In this document: positions 24,645 through 37,542 of the stretch, piece by piece | How the letters are laid out: each line of letters starts with the position of its first letter | Position numbering within the stretch: position 1 is the first letter of the stretch | NCBI GenBank assembly: GCA_963922205.1 | Contig: CAWUHX010000063.1 | Span: forward strand, 620,001-684,000 | Source: Romanomermis culicivorax | Lineage: Eukaryota; Nematoda; Enoplea; Mermithida; Mermithidae | DNA: 64,000 bases | Direction: 5' to 3' | Made by a program: the position numbers and the translations under genes | The notes under the pieces: generated by a model | What the model saw: the letters and a program-made list of their open reading frames with translations, nothing else | Told to the model about the DNA's origin: nothing | Databases searched by the model: none

Positions 24645-27283
24645 TGGTCATTGGGGCACTAAATTCAAATGGAGCGCCAAAAACATGCAAAAACAGCCTT
24701 TTTTGCGCATTGTGTACCTGTGAGTTCCGCATTGGGTATTTGATCTGCGTGTTCAATATTTTGAGGCATGCATCTACTAAGCGACCTTTCGAATGCTATT
24801 TCAAATATTTCGATAATATCGACTTGATCAAATTATATGAGTGACCAAAGTCCGAGAAATCCCTGGATATGACAATTAAAAAATATATTTTTTTGAGAAA
24901 AACATAAAAACTATTGATCCCTATGACAAACAGGGTTTCCATAATGTTTCAGGCAAAGGGTGTTTGACCTTAGGACATTGCCCGAAATTGCGATTTTCAG
25001 GAAAAATCACTGGTAATCGTGGTCACTTTACACAAAAAAATTATCCTAGATGTAAGCGGGCGTATTTTCGTGATTTTTTGATGGAAGGGGTTTTCAACAC
25101 GTGGGGGGGAGATTCAATCGATGCAATCACTTTACAAAAAAAATTATCCGGGGTGTAAACAAGCGTTTTTTCGTGTTTTTTTTGTGTGAGGGTGTTTTCG
25201 AACACCGCGAATTCAATAGATGAGGCGACTTTACACAAAAAATTGTCCTGTATGTAAACATAGGTATCCAGACGATTTTTTCGTTGAAGGATTCTTGACC
25301 ATGAGGCATTTTCCATCGATATGGTCTCTGTTTACAACGTGTTTTAAGTACTAGGCGGTTTAAAGATCTTTTATTTTTACCGAAAGTGAGAATTTGTAGC
25401 TTTAAGATTGTTTTTTACTGTTTCTTTGATGTGAAGATGCCCAAATTTAAAACTTCAATGTGCTTCTATGAAGGCTTTCATGCATGGTTGGGGCCCACTA
25501 AAAAGAGTTGGACTAGTTTACTAGAAAATGCCCCAATGTGACAGAAAAAAAGAGTAATATACTTGCTTGGATAGTTGCCAAGCTAGAAAAAGGAGTGAAC
25601 TAGTTTTTTGAGAACTTGGTTTAAAGTATGAAAAAAATTACTTTTGTGATATTGGATTTTCATTCTTTCAAAATTAAAAAATTTTTCATATCTGTAAAAA
25701 AGTATATTCTGCAGCTGAGTGCATCAACACGCTTTTCAACCATACATGTGCATCTCCAAAATTTTGAGGGTGGTACAGCCGGTGGATCCTTGTTTTTTTG
25801 GTGTTTTTTGAGATGAAAACTTCAAAAGAGGCTAGAAAAAAAACTTTTTATTCATATGGAATTTTTCGGTTTAAAAATTCTTGGGGTAGTGTGTACTCCC
25901 CATGTCCTATCTAACACATGTGTGCTTCCAACTGGGTTGGTTTTTTTGCTAAATTTAGTGTTAATAAAACGGAAATCAACTGTGGGAAAGTGACACATAA
26001 AATCCCACCCAGTTTTTTAAAATAAGCTGCAGCACAAAGTCTTCTTAGAACTAAATTGATTGTGCAGAATATATTTAATTCAGTAATTTTATGTAACATA
26101 TCGTATAAAATTCACTCCGTAAGTTTTACTGATTAAAATCTACGAACAAATTTATTCTCTCAAAATAGATACCCAAAATCAAGTTATCACAAGTGTTTGC
26201 TGAAACTATTCAACAAAATATTTTCACATTTTTGGATTTAAACTGAAATTCGCAGAAAGAACGCCTTTTGCAGAATTGCAGATGGGAAGCAATTTCATCC
26301 ATCCCGATCGCTCCCGTCCTGCTTTCAAAAAAGTCGTACTGTTGCCGTGGAAGAGCGAGTAGAGTGAGGGGGAAGCGGGAACCGGATTGGGCCCACACCC
26401 CTAATATAGGCATGATTGGATCAAGAGCTTTTTAATGGCATTTTTGTATGCTTCACCCTGTTCTCCCATTCGCAAATTGATGCACAATGATTGTAACCAA
26501 GGCTCAGTTGCACTAAAAAGATCTGAGCTCGAGCTCAAGATAATCTCGAACAAACAGGCGACTCGGTCTGATCTCAAGTTCGGTATAATTTGAATGTCAT
26601 CAGGATTCTAACGAGCTCAATGTTGAGATTATCCCCAGCTCGAGCTGCGGGGTTGCACTAACATTTTTGCATGATTTTCTTATCTCTAAAGCAAATAAAT
26701 ATAAAAATGTTTGCGATTCCTAAACTCGAACTTGAACCTCAGCATTAGTTAATCCTGAAGTGAGTATTGTTCGTGCACTGGAAGAAAATAATCTCGGTAT
26801 TGGGATTAGCTGAAACAGAAGATCAGCAATTTAATCCGGATGTTGAGATTATCCTCATGTTGGGTTAGTGCAACTAACCTCAAAATGACTATAATATGCC
26901 TCACTCACTATTTTTCAGCTAGAGTCAGAGGCAGGAGTTTTGAATCAGTCGGTAGTTGAAATGCTATTGGTTTACCATTTCTATTCATTTGAGTGAAGTC
27001 AGTCATCGGCATCATTTCATATAATTTTCGTATAGAAAAATTTTACTGTAGTTGATGCTAGGGAAGGGCAAAATGCACGATGCTGTAGAATATACTTTCT
27101 CACAGACATGGAAAATTTTTTTATGAGAAAGAATCAAAAATCAAATATTACAAAAGTGGATTTTTCAAACATTAACCCAAGTTCGCAAAAACCTAGTCCT
27201 CTCTTTTTTCTAGCTTGACAACTACCCAAGCAAGTATATCCTCCTTTTTCTGCGCCATCGGGGCATTTTCCAATGAACTAGTT
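24645..27283. repeat. Satellite-bearing inverted-repeat element, copy A
   Basis: The order is: a leader (24645-25000) matching 41577-41760; about three units of a roughly 95-bp tandem repeat (25010-25315); a unique block (25316-25508) matching 57256-57440; then an inverted-repeat unit at 25512-27283. All parts recur in the same order in copy B. The tandem unit carries GTGTAAACAAGCGTATTTTC, GGGGTTTTCGACCG and ATTCAATGGATGC words. Open frames across the units are repeats of the same nonsense, not genes. Confidence 0.8.
25512..27283. mobile_element. Inverted-repeat unit, copy A
   Basis: The left arm 25512-25740 (CTAGTTTACTAGAAAATGCC onward) is the inverted counterpart of the right arm 27068-27283, which ends GGGGCATTTTCCAATGAACT. 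The arms are about 200 bp and contain ATACTTGCTTGG and AAGTATATTCTGCAG type words. Between them, 26500-26878 is bounded by AGTTGCACTAA and its complement TTAGTGCAACT, a smaller nested MITE. No transposase was seen. Confidence 0.75.
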
Positions 27284-28009
27284 AGAAGATATTTTAAAGA
27301 CATTGAGCGTTGAAATGTTACACGTCCAGCACGCATTCATCAGGTCAGACAATGCCGCACAATACAGGTGGGCACAGGTTAGCTTCTACGCATTATCAGC
27401 CATTTTTGTAGTTTTATGTGGATTTTGCAACTTTAAATATCCATAATTTCACAAAATTTCGCGTGTTGTATAAAATGATTGTTTCCGTGATAATCAGGGC
27501 CAAAAATTGAATAACATATGTGAAATTCACGATAACTTTTTTCAGGTCATTGGATTTTAAGGTGATGCCTGCAGAAAGTGACTCAAGCTCAATGAATTGT
27601 ATGAAAAAATAGTTGTTGCTAAATTTTCTTTCTATAGATCTGTATGAAAAAGAGGCAACAATGTAAAGATAGGTTTGCCTTGTTCATAGATTGTTGAAAA
27701 TCTCCTCCAGTCCTTTTTCCGACTCTCGTTTTATCGTTCCCAGCCTCCATTATCTTCTACCCTACTCATTCCTCATACGAGGATCCAAATTTTATAAGTA
27801 TCAAAACTTTAGGGCTTCGTTCCACTACGTCGAAATACATTGTTCACGTTCGACCTTAAATCGATTTAATTTCACTGGACGACGTTTTGCTGAAGTATCG
27901 GCCTTGATTTTTACTTTATAAATAAAACATCAGTTCATGCGGTATATATTTCAGTAGTCTTCAAATAAGGATTTCATTGCGTGAATAATTTTTTTTACTC
28001 CACTATCTT
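27284..28009. other. Upstream region of the SLC18-like gene
   Basis: No coding exon or core promoter element is convincing here. The first exon I can assign starts at 28010; an upstream 5' UTR exon cannot be excluded. Confidence 0.4.
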
Positions 28010-31000
28010 ATGAAAAAACCGATTTTGCGAATGAAACTTTTAGACAAATTCTTGAGGGGCAGTTACGATGAACGGAATCCGAACAAAAAAGCAACCTTTT
28101 TGATCGTTTACGTTGCTTTATTTTTGGATAACATGCTTATGACGACGATTGGTAAGAAAAAAAAATCAATCAGCAAAAAATGTATGTATTTCAATGGATT
28201 CTGTCATTTTATTGTAGCTGCATTGTATTAGCTTTACTCAGGACCCACCTAAAAGTGGGTTGAGTTATTCGAATAATCAGATTAGTGGCTGAACGAAATT
28301 TAAAAGGTTTTCATTTTGTTTTAAATAACTTTCTGTTTTTATTATAATATGAATTAATATAAATTACTAACTCCACTGTTCCATTAAAATTTACCCCTTA
28401 CAAAAACTTAAATTGAAAATTTAATATTTACTTGTAAAATAAAATATTTAATATATATAAAATTTAAACGTCTAATATAAAATTCTTAATTTTATTAATT
28501 TTATTAACAAGTTCAAAAATAATTATAAATATTTTATTGAAAATTTAAAAAATTTTCCATTGTTATTATTTATGATAGAATTTCAATTACTTCTGAATTC
28601 AGTACTACATTACGATTACTAATGACAATTTTAAAATGCCCCAAGAGTTTATAAAGATGTTATAAAACTGCTTTAAGTCATGAGAGCAAAAAGAAGGTGC
28701 GATAATGGTATCAACATCATGTAACTGTGATTTCGCTAGTCTAAGTCTTTGTCCAACGGACACTACGTGAAAGATTCTACAGTTATAAAATCATCGTTTA
28801 AACGATTTTGACGACACTTGATAACTTCAAATTCACGAGCAGAGCACTTCGAAAAGACAGGCGACAGTTATCGATTTCAATGAAATTCCGCTTTTTTGTG
28901 GAACCACTGATATCTGATTTTTCAGGTTTTGGTTTTCAACGGATTCATGGAAGATGTCTTTTATTTTAGTTCCTTTTTTACCTGACTATTTGGAGAAACT
29001 TTGGTATCCGAACAAGTCTTCAGTTCATGCATCGGTTTTGTCGCTGAATACGTCATCCAATAATTCCGTCATTACCAATAAAAGCTGTTTATTCATAGAA
29101 AAATCGACTGGTCATTTGGAGTCCGATTATGGTCAAGATAGTCTGTACATCGGCCTGTTGTTGGGTTCGAACGGATTCGTTCAGTTGGTTAGTAACCCCA
29201 TCGTCGGATCCTTGACCAATAGGTTGGTGCCCCATGATTCTCGGTTCTCCCTCTTTTATAAACTTTTCATGTTCCAGGATAGGATATACAGTGCCGATGT
29301 TTTTTGGATTCATCATTCTGTTCATTTCTACAATGAGTAAGTTGTACGAGGTGAATAGATCATAAAATGTCAATTAGTTATGTTTGGTAAACAAAATGAG
29401 AACCTTGAAAATATGAGCTTCTGAAATTTTCTGGTAGATTTCCTGTTTTCCCAGTGAAAGTTTTTGTGTGATCCAACAAAATATTTTCACGTGCTTTTGA
29501 AAACCTTAGATTGCGGTTCTTTTCATGTGGCTGCAATGGTCAACCATGATGTTGTCTGATCAGATAAATTATTACAATGACTTACGCCTATCTTACTGTC
29601 CAATTTGTTGAAATCCTATTTCGTTTTCAAAATTTCATTCGTGTTGCATGGATCACTTAGAGTGACTACTCGTTGGCTTTCACTGGGCCGTAGTACTCCA
29701 AACTATGGATTTAGCCGCATTTTCGACAGATGACATATATTTGCTGGTCAACTCTAGAATGTGTAGTGAGTAAATAGCAATCATTTCACTTTTCAATATC
29801 ACTAGAAACATGCAGTGAGTTCTGCATCCTTCGAAACTCTGAATAAATTGAACTTCACTCTTATTGTCGGACCCTGTGCCCAACAAAAGCAAGCAATGAA
29901 AATAAAAAAGGCATTTTTTCCAAAACCATGACTCTGTACAAAATTTACGTTGTTCTTTGTCTATGTACTGGAAACATCAATCAATAGGTCCTCAAACTAA
30001 TTAAATTTTGCATACTAAAAGTCAATTCAAACTTCTTTTAGGCCAATATCTATTCATTTTGTGATAAATTTCACTATTGTCTAAAAGTCAATCAAGTGTG
30101 CAGGTTGATGCAAGAATCAGCAAACTTGAAAATATTGACCCCAAACTTGATATAATGAAGTCAACTTTTTGAAATCAAATGCTATAGTATTTGGAATTTT
30201 GTGTGCTATGATAGTATGTGTTCTGCTACGAAGTTCACAAGTTTTTCAAATCTTTAAACCAAATCAAACTCAGGCCTACCACTGACCTTTATGTTCCCTG
30301 TTTTTGGAAAACTTCCGAAATATTTGTTGAAAGGACTCTTAGTTCCCATCAATGGCTAATGTCGTTTGGTTATGATCATACCGGGCAGGGCACCACAAAG
30401 ATGGCCTTGTTCGAAAGCCGTGGTCACAGGTAGAATTTATATGCGAGCATACAACAATTTTAAATGTCGGCAAAAATGTTTTCTTGAAATACTTGTAAAA
30501 AATAAAACTGGGAAGCAAATAGTTGCTTCTTTGTTGCGATTTTCTGCTAAACCATATGCCACATAGAACTAGGATTTTGTCTGGATGCTCGACTAACATG
30601 TCGTGAGTACAAAGTCCTACAACATAACATTTGTATAAACAATTTTGAGAACAGTGGAACTTTCTTTTTGTTACTTTTCAATTTGGAAGCACTTCATGAA
30701 AGGCAGACTATTAAATGTCATGCAATTCCGATGTCAACCGACTGATTTTTGTTTTAATGGGAAATCATTAAATTATGGATTTCTCGGTATGATTGCAGAA
30801 AAACCAGCAAATTTGAATGACAATACCTGTGTCAAATTTTGTTGCGAATAAAAAACATTCAAGAGAGATACGATTTCTTGTTCGTCTGTGGCTCTTCAGT
30901 GAATGCATGTTGTATAATTTTGCTTCAGAATCACAAGCAATTAAATAAAAATTTACTATAAATAGGCGTTATTTACTGTAGGTCAGTGGAGCCGATGATT

Positions 31001-33685
31001 TGCAACTAGAATGTGTATGAAATTTCGAAACCAGAAAATAGAGTTGCATAGGCTATTTGAGGAATACAATCAGAGCATCGAATCGGCTTTGGCTATAGTA
31101 GTCTTTTATGTGTTCCATTTTTCCGAAGTTCACTTGTCAGTTGCCACTTTTAGCTTTCGCTCTAGCCGAATCCTATACGGCGCTGTTCGCGGCCCGCTCC
31201 GTTCAAGGACTGGCTTCCGTTTGTAGCAGCACGTCGGGCATGGGCATGTTGGCGCAAGTTTTCACGGATGACGGAGAGCGTGGCAGGGCTATAAGTGCCG
31301 CTTTGGGCGGTTTGGCCATGGGACTTTTGGTCGGTTTTCAATTCGGCGGATTCTTGTATGATTTCGCCGGTAAACCGGCGCCGTTTTTGATTTTGGCAGC
31401 TATCGCCCTACTGGAAGCGAGTAAATTTTCTTCCTTCGATCAAAAAAATACGAAAAAAGATAGATACTGAAACCTGGAATAGGAATCATAGATTGTTGAG
31501 CCCAAAAAGTCTGAAGTATTTTAATTAGTGCTCACCTAGAAACTAGAATCGAAAAAAGAATCAGGTGCAAAAAGGAATCCTATTTTTTAATGGAATCCGC
31601 GTACATTTGGATGGTCTCTATTGTTATTGTTATATTTCGATAAATCTTTTTCTATAGAACCGTGTAGACAATTATTCAAGTAGATTCACATGTTGCAGTA
31701 TAAAGTTTTGCTAAAATGAATTATTAATAGAGAAAAATATGAAAGACAAACGTGCCATAGGGATTGCTTGAATTCCGATATGAACCCTGAAGACCTTTTT
31801 ATATGACTCGTATATCGGTCTCACGCAATTCACACAAAATATTAGTTTGAATCACTACAACGAATGCATGTTTTGACTCCAGGAACTGTCGTAATTTGGA
31901 TCAAGAAAATCGCATCCGCTTTTATTATATTGTCAAAAAAAAATTTTTTTCCGGTCACTTCTCGTTTTTCAAGTTTCTACGTTAATCCCATTTTCAGTTC
32001 TGCAACTCCGATTTTTACCTCCGAAAATTCGTCGACAGGACGTCAAAGGGACCCCTTTAGCGAAACTCCTCAGCGATCCATACATCCTAATGGCTGCCAG
32101 TGAGTTGTCTTTTACTTCTGCTGAATTTCCTCGAGTTAAAGTCGAATTTAATAGTCGGAATTTTCCTCGCTTCTTTGTGCGTCTCCTTACTGGAACCTAC
32201 ATTGCCATTGTGGATGAAAGAAATGATGGGCGCCAGTTCGACCACCATAGGTAAAAGTTCATCGCGAAAATCATAGTAATGAGTATATTTCATTCGAAAA
32301 CATAATATTAAATTCACTATAAGTTTCATGACCTTGTTTTGACGTGTAAGAGAAAAATTTTAAATATTGGACAGATTTCGATTTGCGTTTTTGAAACGTA
32401 TCAGCTCGAATGAAAAAATTCAAATAAGCAATTTAATTGTTGGACTGAAAACTCGACAGTCTATAGATGAAAAAAACTTTTTCCATGGCCATACAGCTGT
32501 GTATTACATTTTGGAATCAAAGAAAAGGTCTGTGTGTGCGACGAAAGCATCTCTAAGGAGTTGTTATCACATTACAGACAAGGTAGAACTCGTTTACTGT
32601 ATTAAAAATTTTTCAGTTCAAAATTACTTTAGCGCGTTCTCAAGAGCCTTTACGTTCAGTAGACAGAGTAAATTGTAACTAAAAGCTTCTAATTCGTCTG
32701 TTAACTCATGGACATCACATGAAACTTTTCAGCCATGCTCTTTATTCCCGTCACCGGCTCTTATTTGTTCGGTGTTCATGTCTTCGGTCTGTTCGCTCAC
32801 AAAATTGGTCGCTTTTTATTGGCTTTTATTGGTTTATTAGTTTGCGGTATTAGTTTAATAGCGGTAAGTCTATCTAAATATGCAGCTGTTGGGTCGTGGT
32901 GCTTTTGACAAAGAAATTGTTGCAGATTTCTTTTCCGCGGACGGTCTATCAACTTATAGCGCCGAATTTCACTCTGGGGCTCAGTTTAGGTATAGCAATA
33001 GTAAGAAATATCAATTAGCGTTACAAGGAAATGAGAAAAGCAACAATTGAAGCAAAGTAAAATTCTGTACTTCATTCATTTTGATATGATCGATGCAGCG
33101 GCATCGGAGTTTCGGCAAACGCAGCCTTACTAGAGAGCACGAAATCAATGTCGGTAACATTGAAATGGTTGAAAAGAGTGATCATCAAAGAGTCTATATC
33201 ATGAAAGAAAAATTTATCGAACAGAGCCAGCAAGCCTTCCATAAGTTTGAACAAAAGTTTCGTTGCGAGCTCGCTGTATCGATCATTTTAAAATGTATGG
33301 AGTATAGAACAAGGGATAGGGTAATAGCTATAAAAGTAGTTACGACATGTGTTTAAGTTAACGAAATACCGTCAAAATTATAAGTAGTAGTATTAATTTT
33401 TATAATAATAGCAGAATTAGTAAATGACTCGTAGTATTGCTAATATAAATGCCAAAAATCAGAATTAACTTTGAAATTTTTTGCTTTTAAAATTTTTAAC
33501 TTTCAAAATCAGATTTTTCGTTTAAAAAGCCTTTCAATTTTGTTGAGTATAACCATAAGCTTATATTTCTAAGTAACTTACAGTTTAGCAGAAAATCGTA
33601 TAAAAACAGCGCTTGCTTTTCACTTTTACCGGTACAATTTTGAAGCATTTGAAGAAAAAACAGACTAATTTAGAAGTAGCAATAT

Positions 33686-33772
<87 letters not shown>

Positions 33773-35405
33773 TAGTAGTAGTAGTAGTTACTAATAGTAG
33801 TAGTAGTAGCAGTGATAGTAAGTAGCAGAGTTTCAGCAATGAACTTATCTATAGTTTATTTTTCTTGAAATGCTTCCCGATAATAAAAGTGGAAAGCAAG
33901 TACTATTTCAGACTTTTAGGATTTTCAGCTAAACTGCATGCCACATAGGGCTTAAAATCTGTGAGCACACTCAACTAATCTTTTGCTGTTTTTTGTGTAA
34001 AAAATTTTACAGTAAAAATCAGTTCAAACTATTTCAACGAAAGTGCTAATCTTTCTCAATTTTCTCTTCACAAGCATTTTATTAAACTACAGACTATAGT
34101 TATATGGTACTTTGTAATAATAGCAACAACCACAATATGTTATTATACGTATGACGCTAATTAGAACAACAGTACAACTTTATTAGTAATTAAATCCCCA
34201 ATGGTAATAATACCGTATTCTTGATTTTGCACAGGCATGTTCGATGCTGTAATCTTTCCCGAAATGGGAAACCTCGTGGACCGGAGGCACAAAGGCGTTT
34301 ATGGAAGCATTTACGCCATCGCCGATGCTGCAGTCTGCTGCGCCTTCGCTTTCGGTTGAGATTTTTTCTAGAGAAGGATATTCAACCACAATTTTATATT
34401 TTTTTATCAGGTCCTTTCCTTGCTGGGCCATTAGTAAAAACGACCAGCTTTCCGACGTAAGTGACTCATTAATTTTCACAGACTCAAATGTACTCCATTC
34501 ATTTTGAAACGATCGATGGAGCGGTCGAAGTCTAACAAAAGCAGCCTCACTAGAGATTATGAAATCAATTGCTTAGTTTTGAAATGGAAAGATAATCATC
34601 AGTAAGTCTGCACTATGAAGAAAAAATTTATCGAATAGGTTAAGGAGTCTTCTATAATTTAGAATAGAATTTTTTCCGGGACCTCTCTGCATCGATTATT
34701 TTAAAATGAATAGAGTATAGTTTATTATCTCCATTGAGTTATTTATCCTGACAAAGATAATGTTTCGGGCACACCAATGGTAGTTTATGTCCCTAACCTT
34801 TTTGACGAGCGAAGGAGTTCAAAGCCCGGTTGCACAAACGTTCCCTAAAGTTGGCTGAAGGGGTGTCCTTCGCAAAAGGAACGTGTGAGCAACTGGGCTT
34901 TGACGTCAATTATAGGTAAGTGAAATACATATCTGTTCGATATTGAAATCGAATCGGAAATCTGGTTCAAATATGAATAATTTAATCTGCGTCAAATGAC
35001 TCATAAAATATCAACGTGCAAGTATATAAAGTGAAAAGTAAAAAATCGTGTATCCACTGAAAATTGATATGAGAGTTTGTATTCTTCATTCGCTTTGGTT
35101 CGAATTGTCAAATTTTTAAGTGAATTAAACTCAATGGCATGGTCTAGCAGCTTTTAATGAACGACCCAAAAACGTTTAGTACGTCCTCTATTATTTATTT
35201 CAGTATGTTGTGGATCGTGGGTTCGATAACCGTGCTGTATTCGCCCTTGATGCTGATCCTGAGGAAAAGCAGCGTACTTGCGAAAGAAAACAACAGAGGC
35301 GAGAAAAGTGAATTAAAACTTTGCATGAAAAAGCTTGAAATTCGATTTTTTCGATTTGCTGGTATTAATTTAGACGAAGAAGTTCCAGTGGTTACTAGAA
35401 CTTGA
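28010..35405 (+). CDS. SLC18-family vesicular transporter (VMAT-like), 11 exons
   Basis: The exon model is 28010-28151, 28970-29222, 29278-29336, 31154-31420, 31998-32099, 32155-32250, 32733-32863, 32926-32989, 34235-34354, 34411-34456, 35204-35405. It has GT/AG sites, agreeing phases, and a total of 1482 nt (493 residues plus stop), close to the usual SLC18 length. The family exchanges vesicle protons for monoamines or acetylcholine in synaptic vesicles and has 12 membrane segments. Diagnostic blocks are [20 protein letters not shown] (TM1 with its Asp), [72 protein letters not shown], and [15 protein letters not shown] with the later Asp residues. Text matches favour VMAT over VAChT. Oddities: the TM2 Lys that VMATs pair with the TM11 Asp is Asn here (GSNGFVQL), GPPFG in TM5 is GFQFG, and the lumenal disulfide partner Cys near MKEMM is missing. 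The substrate is therefore uncertain. Confidence 0.9.
28230..28570. other. Extremely AT-rich part of SLC18-like intron 1
   Basis: About 340 bases consist almost only of A and T, with ATTTAATATATATAAAATT type words. It lies within the first intron and shows no coding signal. Confidence 0.7.
33078..33296. repeat. Intronic MITE, copy 1
   Basis: The ends are CATTTTGATATGATCGAT and its near complement ATCGATCATTTTAAAATG. It lies in the intron between exons 8 and 9 of the SLC18-like gene and is related over its length to 34497-34714. Confidence 0.65.
33687..33812. repeat. (TAG)n microsatellite
   Basis: About 40 near-perfect TAG/GTA triplets lie in the intron between exons 8 and 9 of the SLC18-like gene. 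Poly-Thr and poly-Val frames across it are artefacts. Confidence 0.95.
33850..34099. repeat. MITE with CTATAGTCTG-type ends, copy 1
   Basis: It starts CTATAGTTTATTTTTCTTGA and ends TTAAACTACAGACTATAG, which are inverted. Related copies lie at 36723-36977 and 40560-40818, and a partial copy at about 30470-30600. Confidence 0.7.
34497..34714. repeat. Intronic MITE, copy 2
   Basis: It is related to 33078-33296, with the same inverted ends, and sits in the last intron of the SLC18-like gene. Confidence 0.6.
34827..34907. repeat. Short inverted-repeat element
   Basis: CAAAGCCCGGTTGCACAAAC and its near complement ending CAACTGGGCTTTG enclose about 80 bp that can form one hairpin. It lies in the last intron of the SLC18-like gene. 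Confidence 0.65.
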
Positions 35406-36517
35406 CGATTGTACTGACATGGAATGGAGCGGGCTTCACTTTGCCGAAGTTCAGGACAGAGTCAAGACTATACGAAGTTCTGTTTGGAGTGATGCTCGTT
35501 TCTAAATCCAGAAGAATGATATACACGATATACACGAACTGTTGGCTGGATTTCCTATGTTTTTTATGTGTAGAATTTATTGATTCATAAACTTCTGAAC
35601 AGAGTATTGGTAAAATGCAAATAGTTTTGTGGGCTCGAGGTTAGTATTTCGTCATTGGATCAAAACCAGACACATTTCCCTTAGGCAATTTCGTGACATA
35701 ATAAGCTTGGAGTCGAAACCCTAATTTCGGTAAAGAAGTAGAAGAAGTATGAATTCTCTTGTCATTTCTCAGGAATAATTTCTAACGTAGAATTTGCTCG
35801 GGGCAGATCATATTCTGCACGTGGTTTCTTCAAGTTACGACGAAAAATCAAGTAGGCCCTCTCGGATTTTGTAAAAACAGTCAGAATGTCGCATAAACCC
35901 TCATCTTTACTTTGCATCCACTAAACTCCAATCGAACTAAAGAAAATGTGCATGCGTAGTAGCGAAATTTTTCAGCAAGACTACAAAGAATTTCAATATC
36001 TGTTACATATTTTATAACTTTAATTTTTTAGCTCTAGTCAAGATCCGAAATAATACGCTAATTTTCGTCGGAATTCCTATTACGTAGTTTTTCTGATCCC
36101 AGTATAGAGTGCATAGTTAAAATTTTTGCGTCATGATGGATCGAGGGCTCGCAAATCAACAATTCACGTCGTAGACTTAAAGAATTAAAAGTTATTACAA
36201 GTTACGAAATATGGAGGCACAATAGAACAAATGGAAATAGCTCAAGGCCATATATGGCGCAGTTTAGATCAGGAAATTTATCTTCACTGATCTTTTGATC
36301 GTTTCGTCAGTATAACTTGAATAGAACAGGTCATCGGTATAGACTATCCTTATCTAATACCACTGTATAGGCAAAGAATTTTCTCATATCGACGTGAACA
36401 GGCATAACCAGTCGTTTGTTTGCGAAATGTGCTTTTTTGAGAAATTTTGTTAAAAATAACAACGGAATTAGTTTCATTTTTTTGTACTGTATTGCCTTTT
36501 AAGAATTTGTTCGAATT
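35406..36517. other. Spacer between the SLC18-like gene and the duplicate exon
   Basis: No recognisable exon, repeat or RNA gene was seen on either strand. Confidence 0.45.
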
Positions 36518-36632
36518 ATGAGAGAATCGCCGTTATCAACAATCAATTCAGATAATGGACCAAACAAGAAAGCTTTATTCATTGTCGTCTACGTGGCACT
36601 ATTTTTGGATAATATGCTTATGACAACTCTTG
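36518..36632 (+). pseudogene. Orphan first exon of a second SLC18-like gene
   Basis: The 115-nt exon starts at ATG 36518 and ends CTTG before GTGAGA, phase 1, like exon 1 of the gene at 28010. Its last 25 residues ([20 protein letters not shown] and then LMTTLG) match the other copy ([26 protein letters not shown]), while the first residues differ. The splice donor and the membrane-segment Asp are kept. No second exon with the VPFLPDYL-type sequence was found in the following DNA up to the satellite element. Either the rest was lost or it lies beyond a very long repeat-filled intron. It marks a tandem duplication of this transporter. Confidence 0.75.
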
Positions 36633-36722
36633 GTGAGAAGCCTGTTGCGTTAGTCCTTTATTAAGTCTATAATTTCCTATATAATTTCATTGGCCCTGGT
36701 CACTTTTTCAATTTATTCCCTG

Positions 36723-36977
36723 TAGTCTGTTTTTTATAAAATGCCTTCCAAATAGAAAAGTGACACAAATTAATACTATCATCAAAATCCTTTACCTGGA
36801 GCTCTTACCCTAAAATTTTTCACTCAAAAAATTGTTAAGGGTTAGGTCAGTGTGCTCACAAATTTCCAGTCCTAGATGATGTATCGTTTGTGAGAAAACC
36901 GTGAAGATCTGAAATATTACTTGCTTTCCACTTTCATTATTTAGTGCATTTCAAGAAAAACAGACTATAGTTCAGTT
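36723..36977. repeat. MITE with CTATAGTCTG-type ends, copy 2
   Basis: It reads GTAGTCTGTTTTTTATAAAA at the left and TTTCAAGAAAAACAGACTAT at the right. It is related to 33850-34099 and 40560-40818. Confidence 0.7.
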
Positions 36978-37542
36978 GTCCCGCTGTAGTTGAAGCTGAC
37001 ACTGGCTTGAACGTGTTTTCGGCCTTGTTTAGTGCTATGCTCATAGGGTATGGCTCATTAGCGCGAGTGGGCCCACAAGCGCGAAAGACTCATAAGCGCG
37101 AAAACGTTGTTTCTACCCTTCTACGTTAAAACTGCCTGTGTGAAAAGGCGTATGTTAATGAAGCCTCGAATTTTTGAGTTAAAAATAGAAACAAAAAATA
37201 CAGCTAAGAGCTTCAACAAAACAATACATTCAAAAATTTGGCTCTCTCGTTGAATTTCGACAGATCAGTAATAGAAATCATGGATTTTGGTGACGTGAAT
37301 CTGCTTTTGAATAGAAATCTTCAAAATTCCTTATTGAAGCACCATGCGTTCCAATATCTAATACGCGAAGTTCACAGGTATCTGTGCCGTGTTCGACATC
37401 TTGTTGGTAAAAAGTCACGGGTGGTTATGGCCGATAATTAAATGAAAATGATTTTTGTTAATTTTTTTAGAGTAAATAAAATCTTAAACGTTAGCACTGA
37501 TTAAATCGGAGACTGCAGAGTTTAAACGTTAGTATACATTAA

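Noticed and set aside
33585-33839. Poly-Thr / poly-Val proteins
   Set aside because: They are translations of the (TAG)n microsatellite in an intron.
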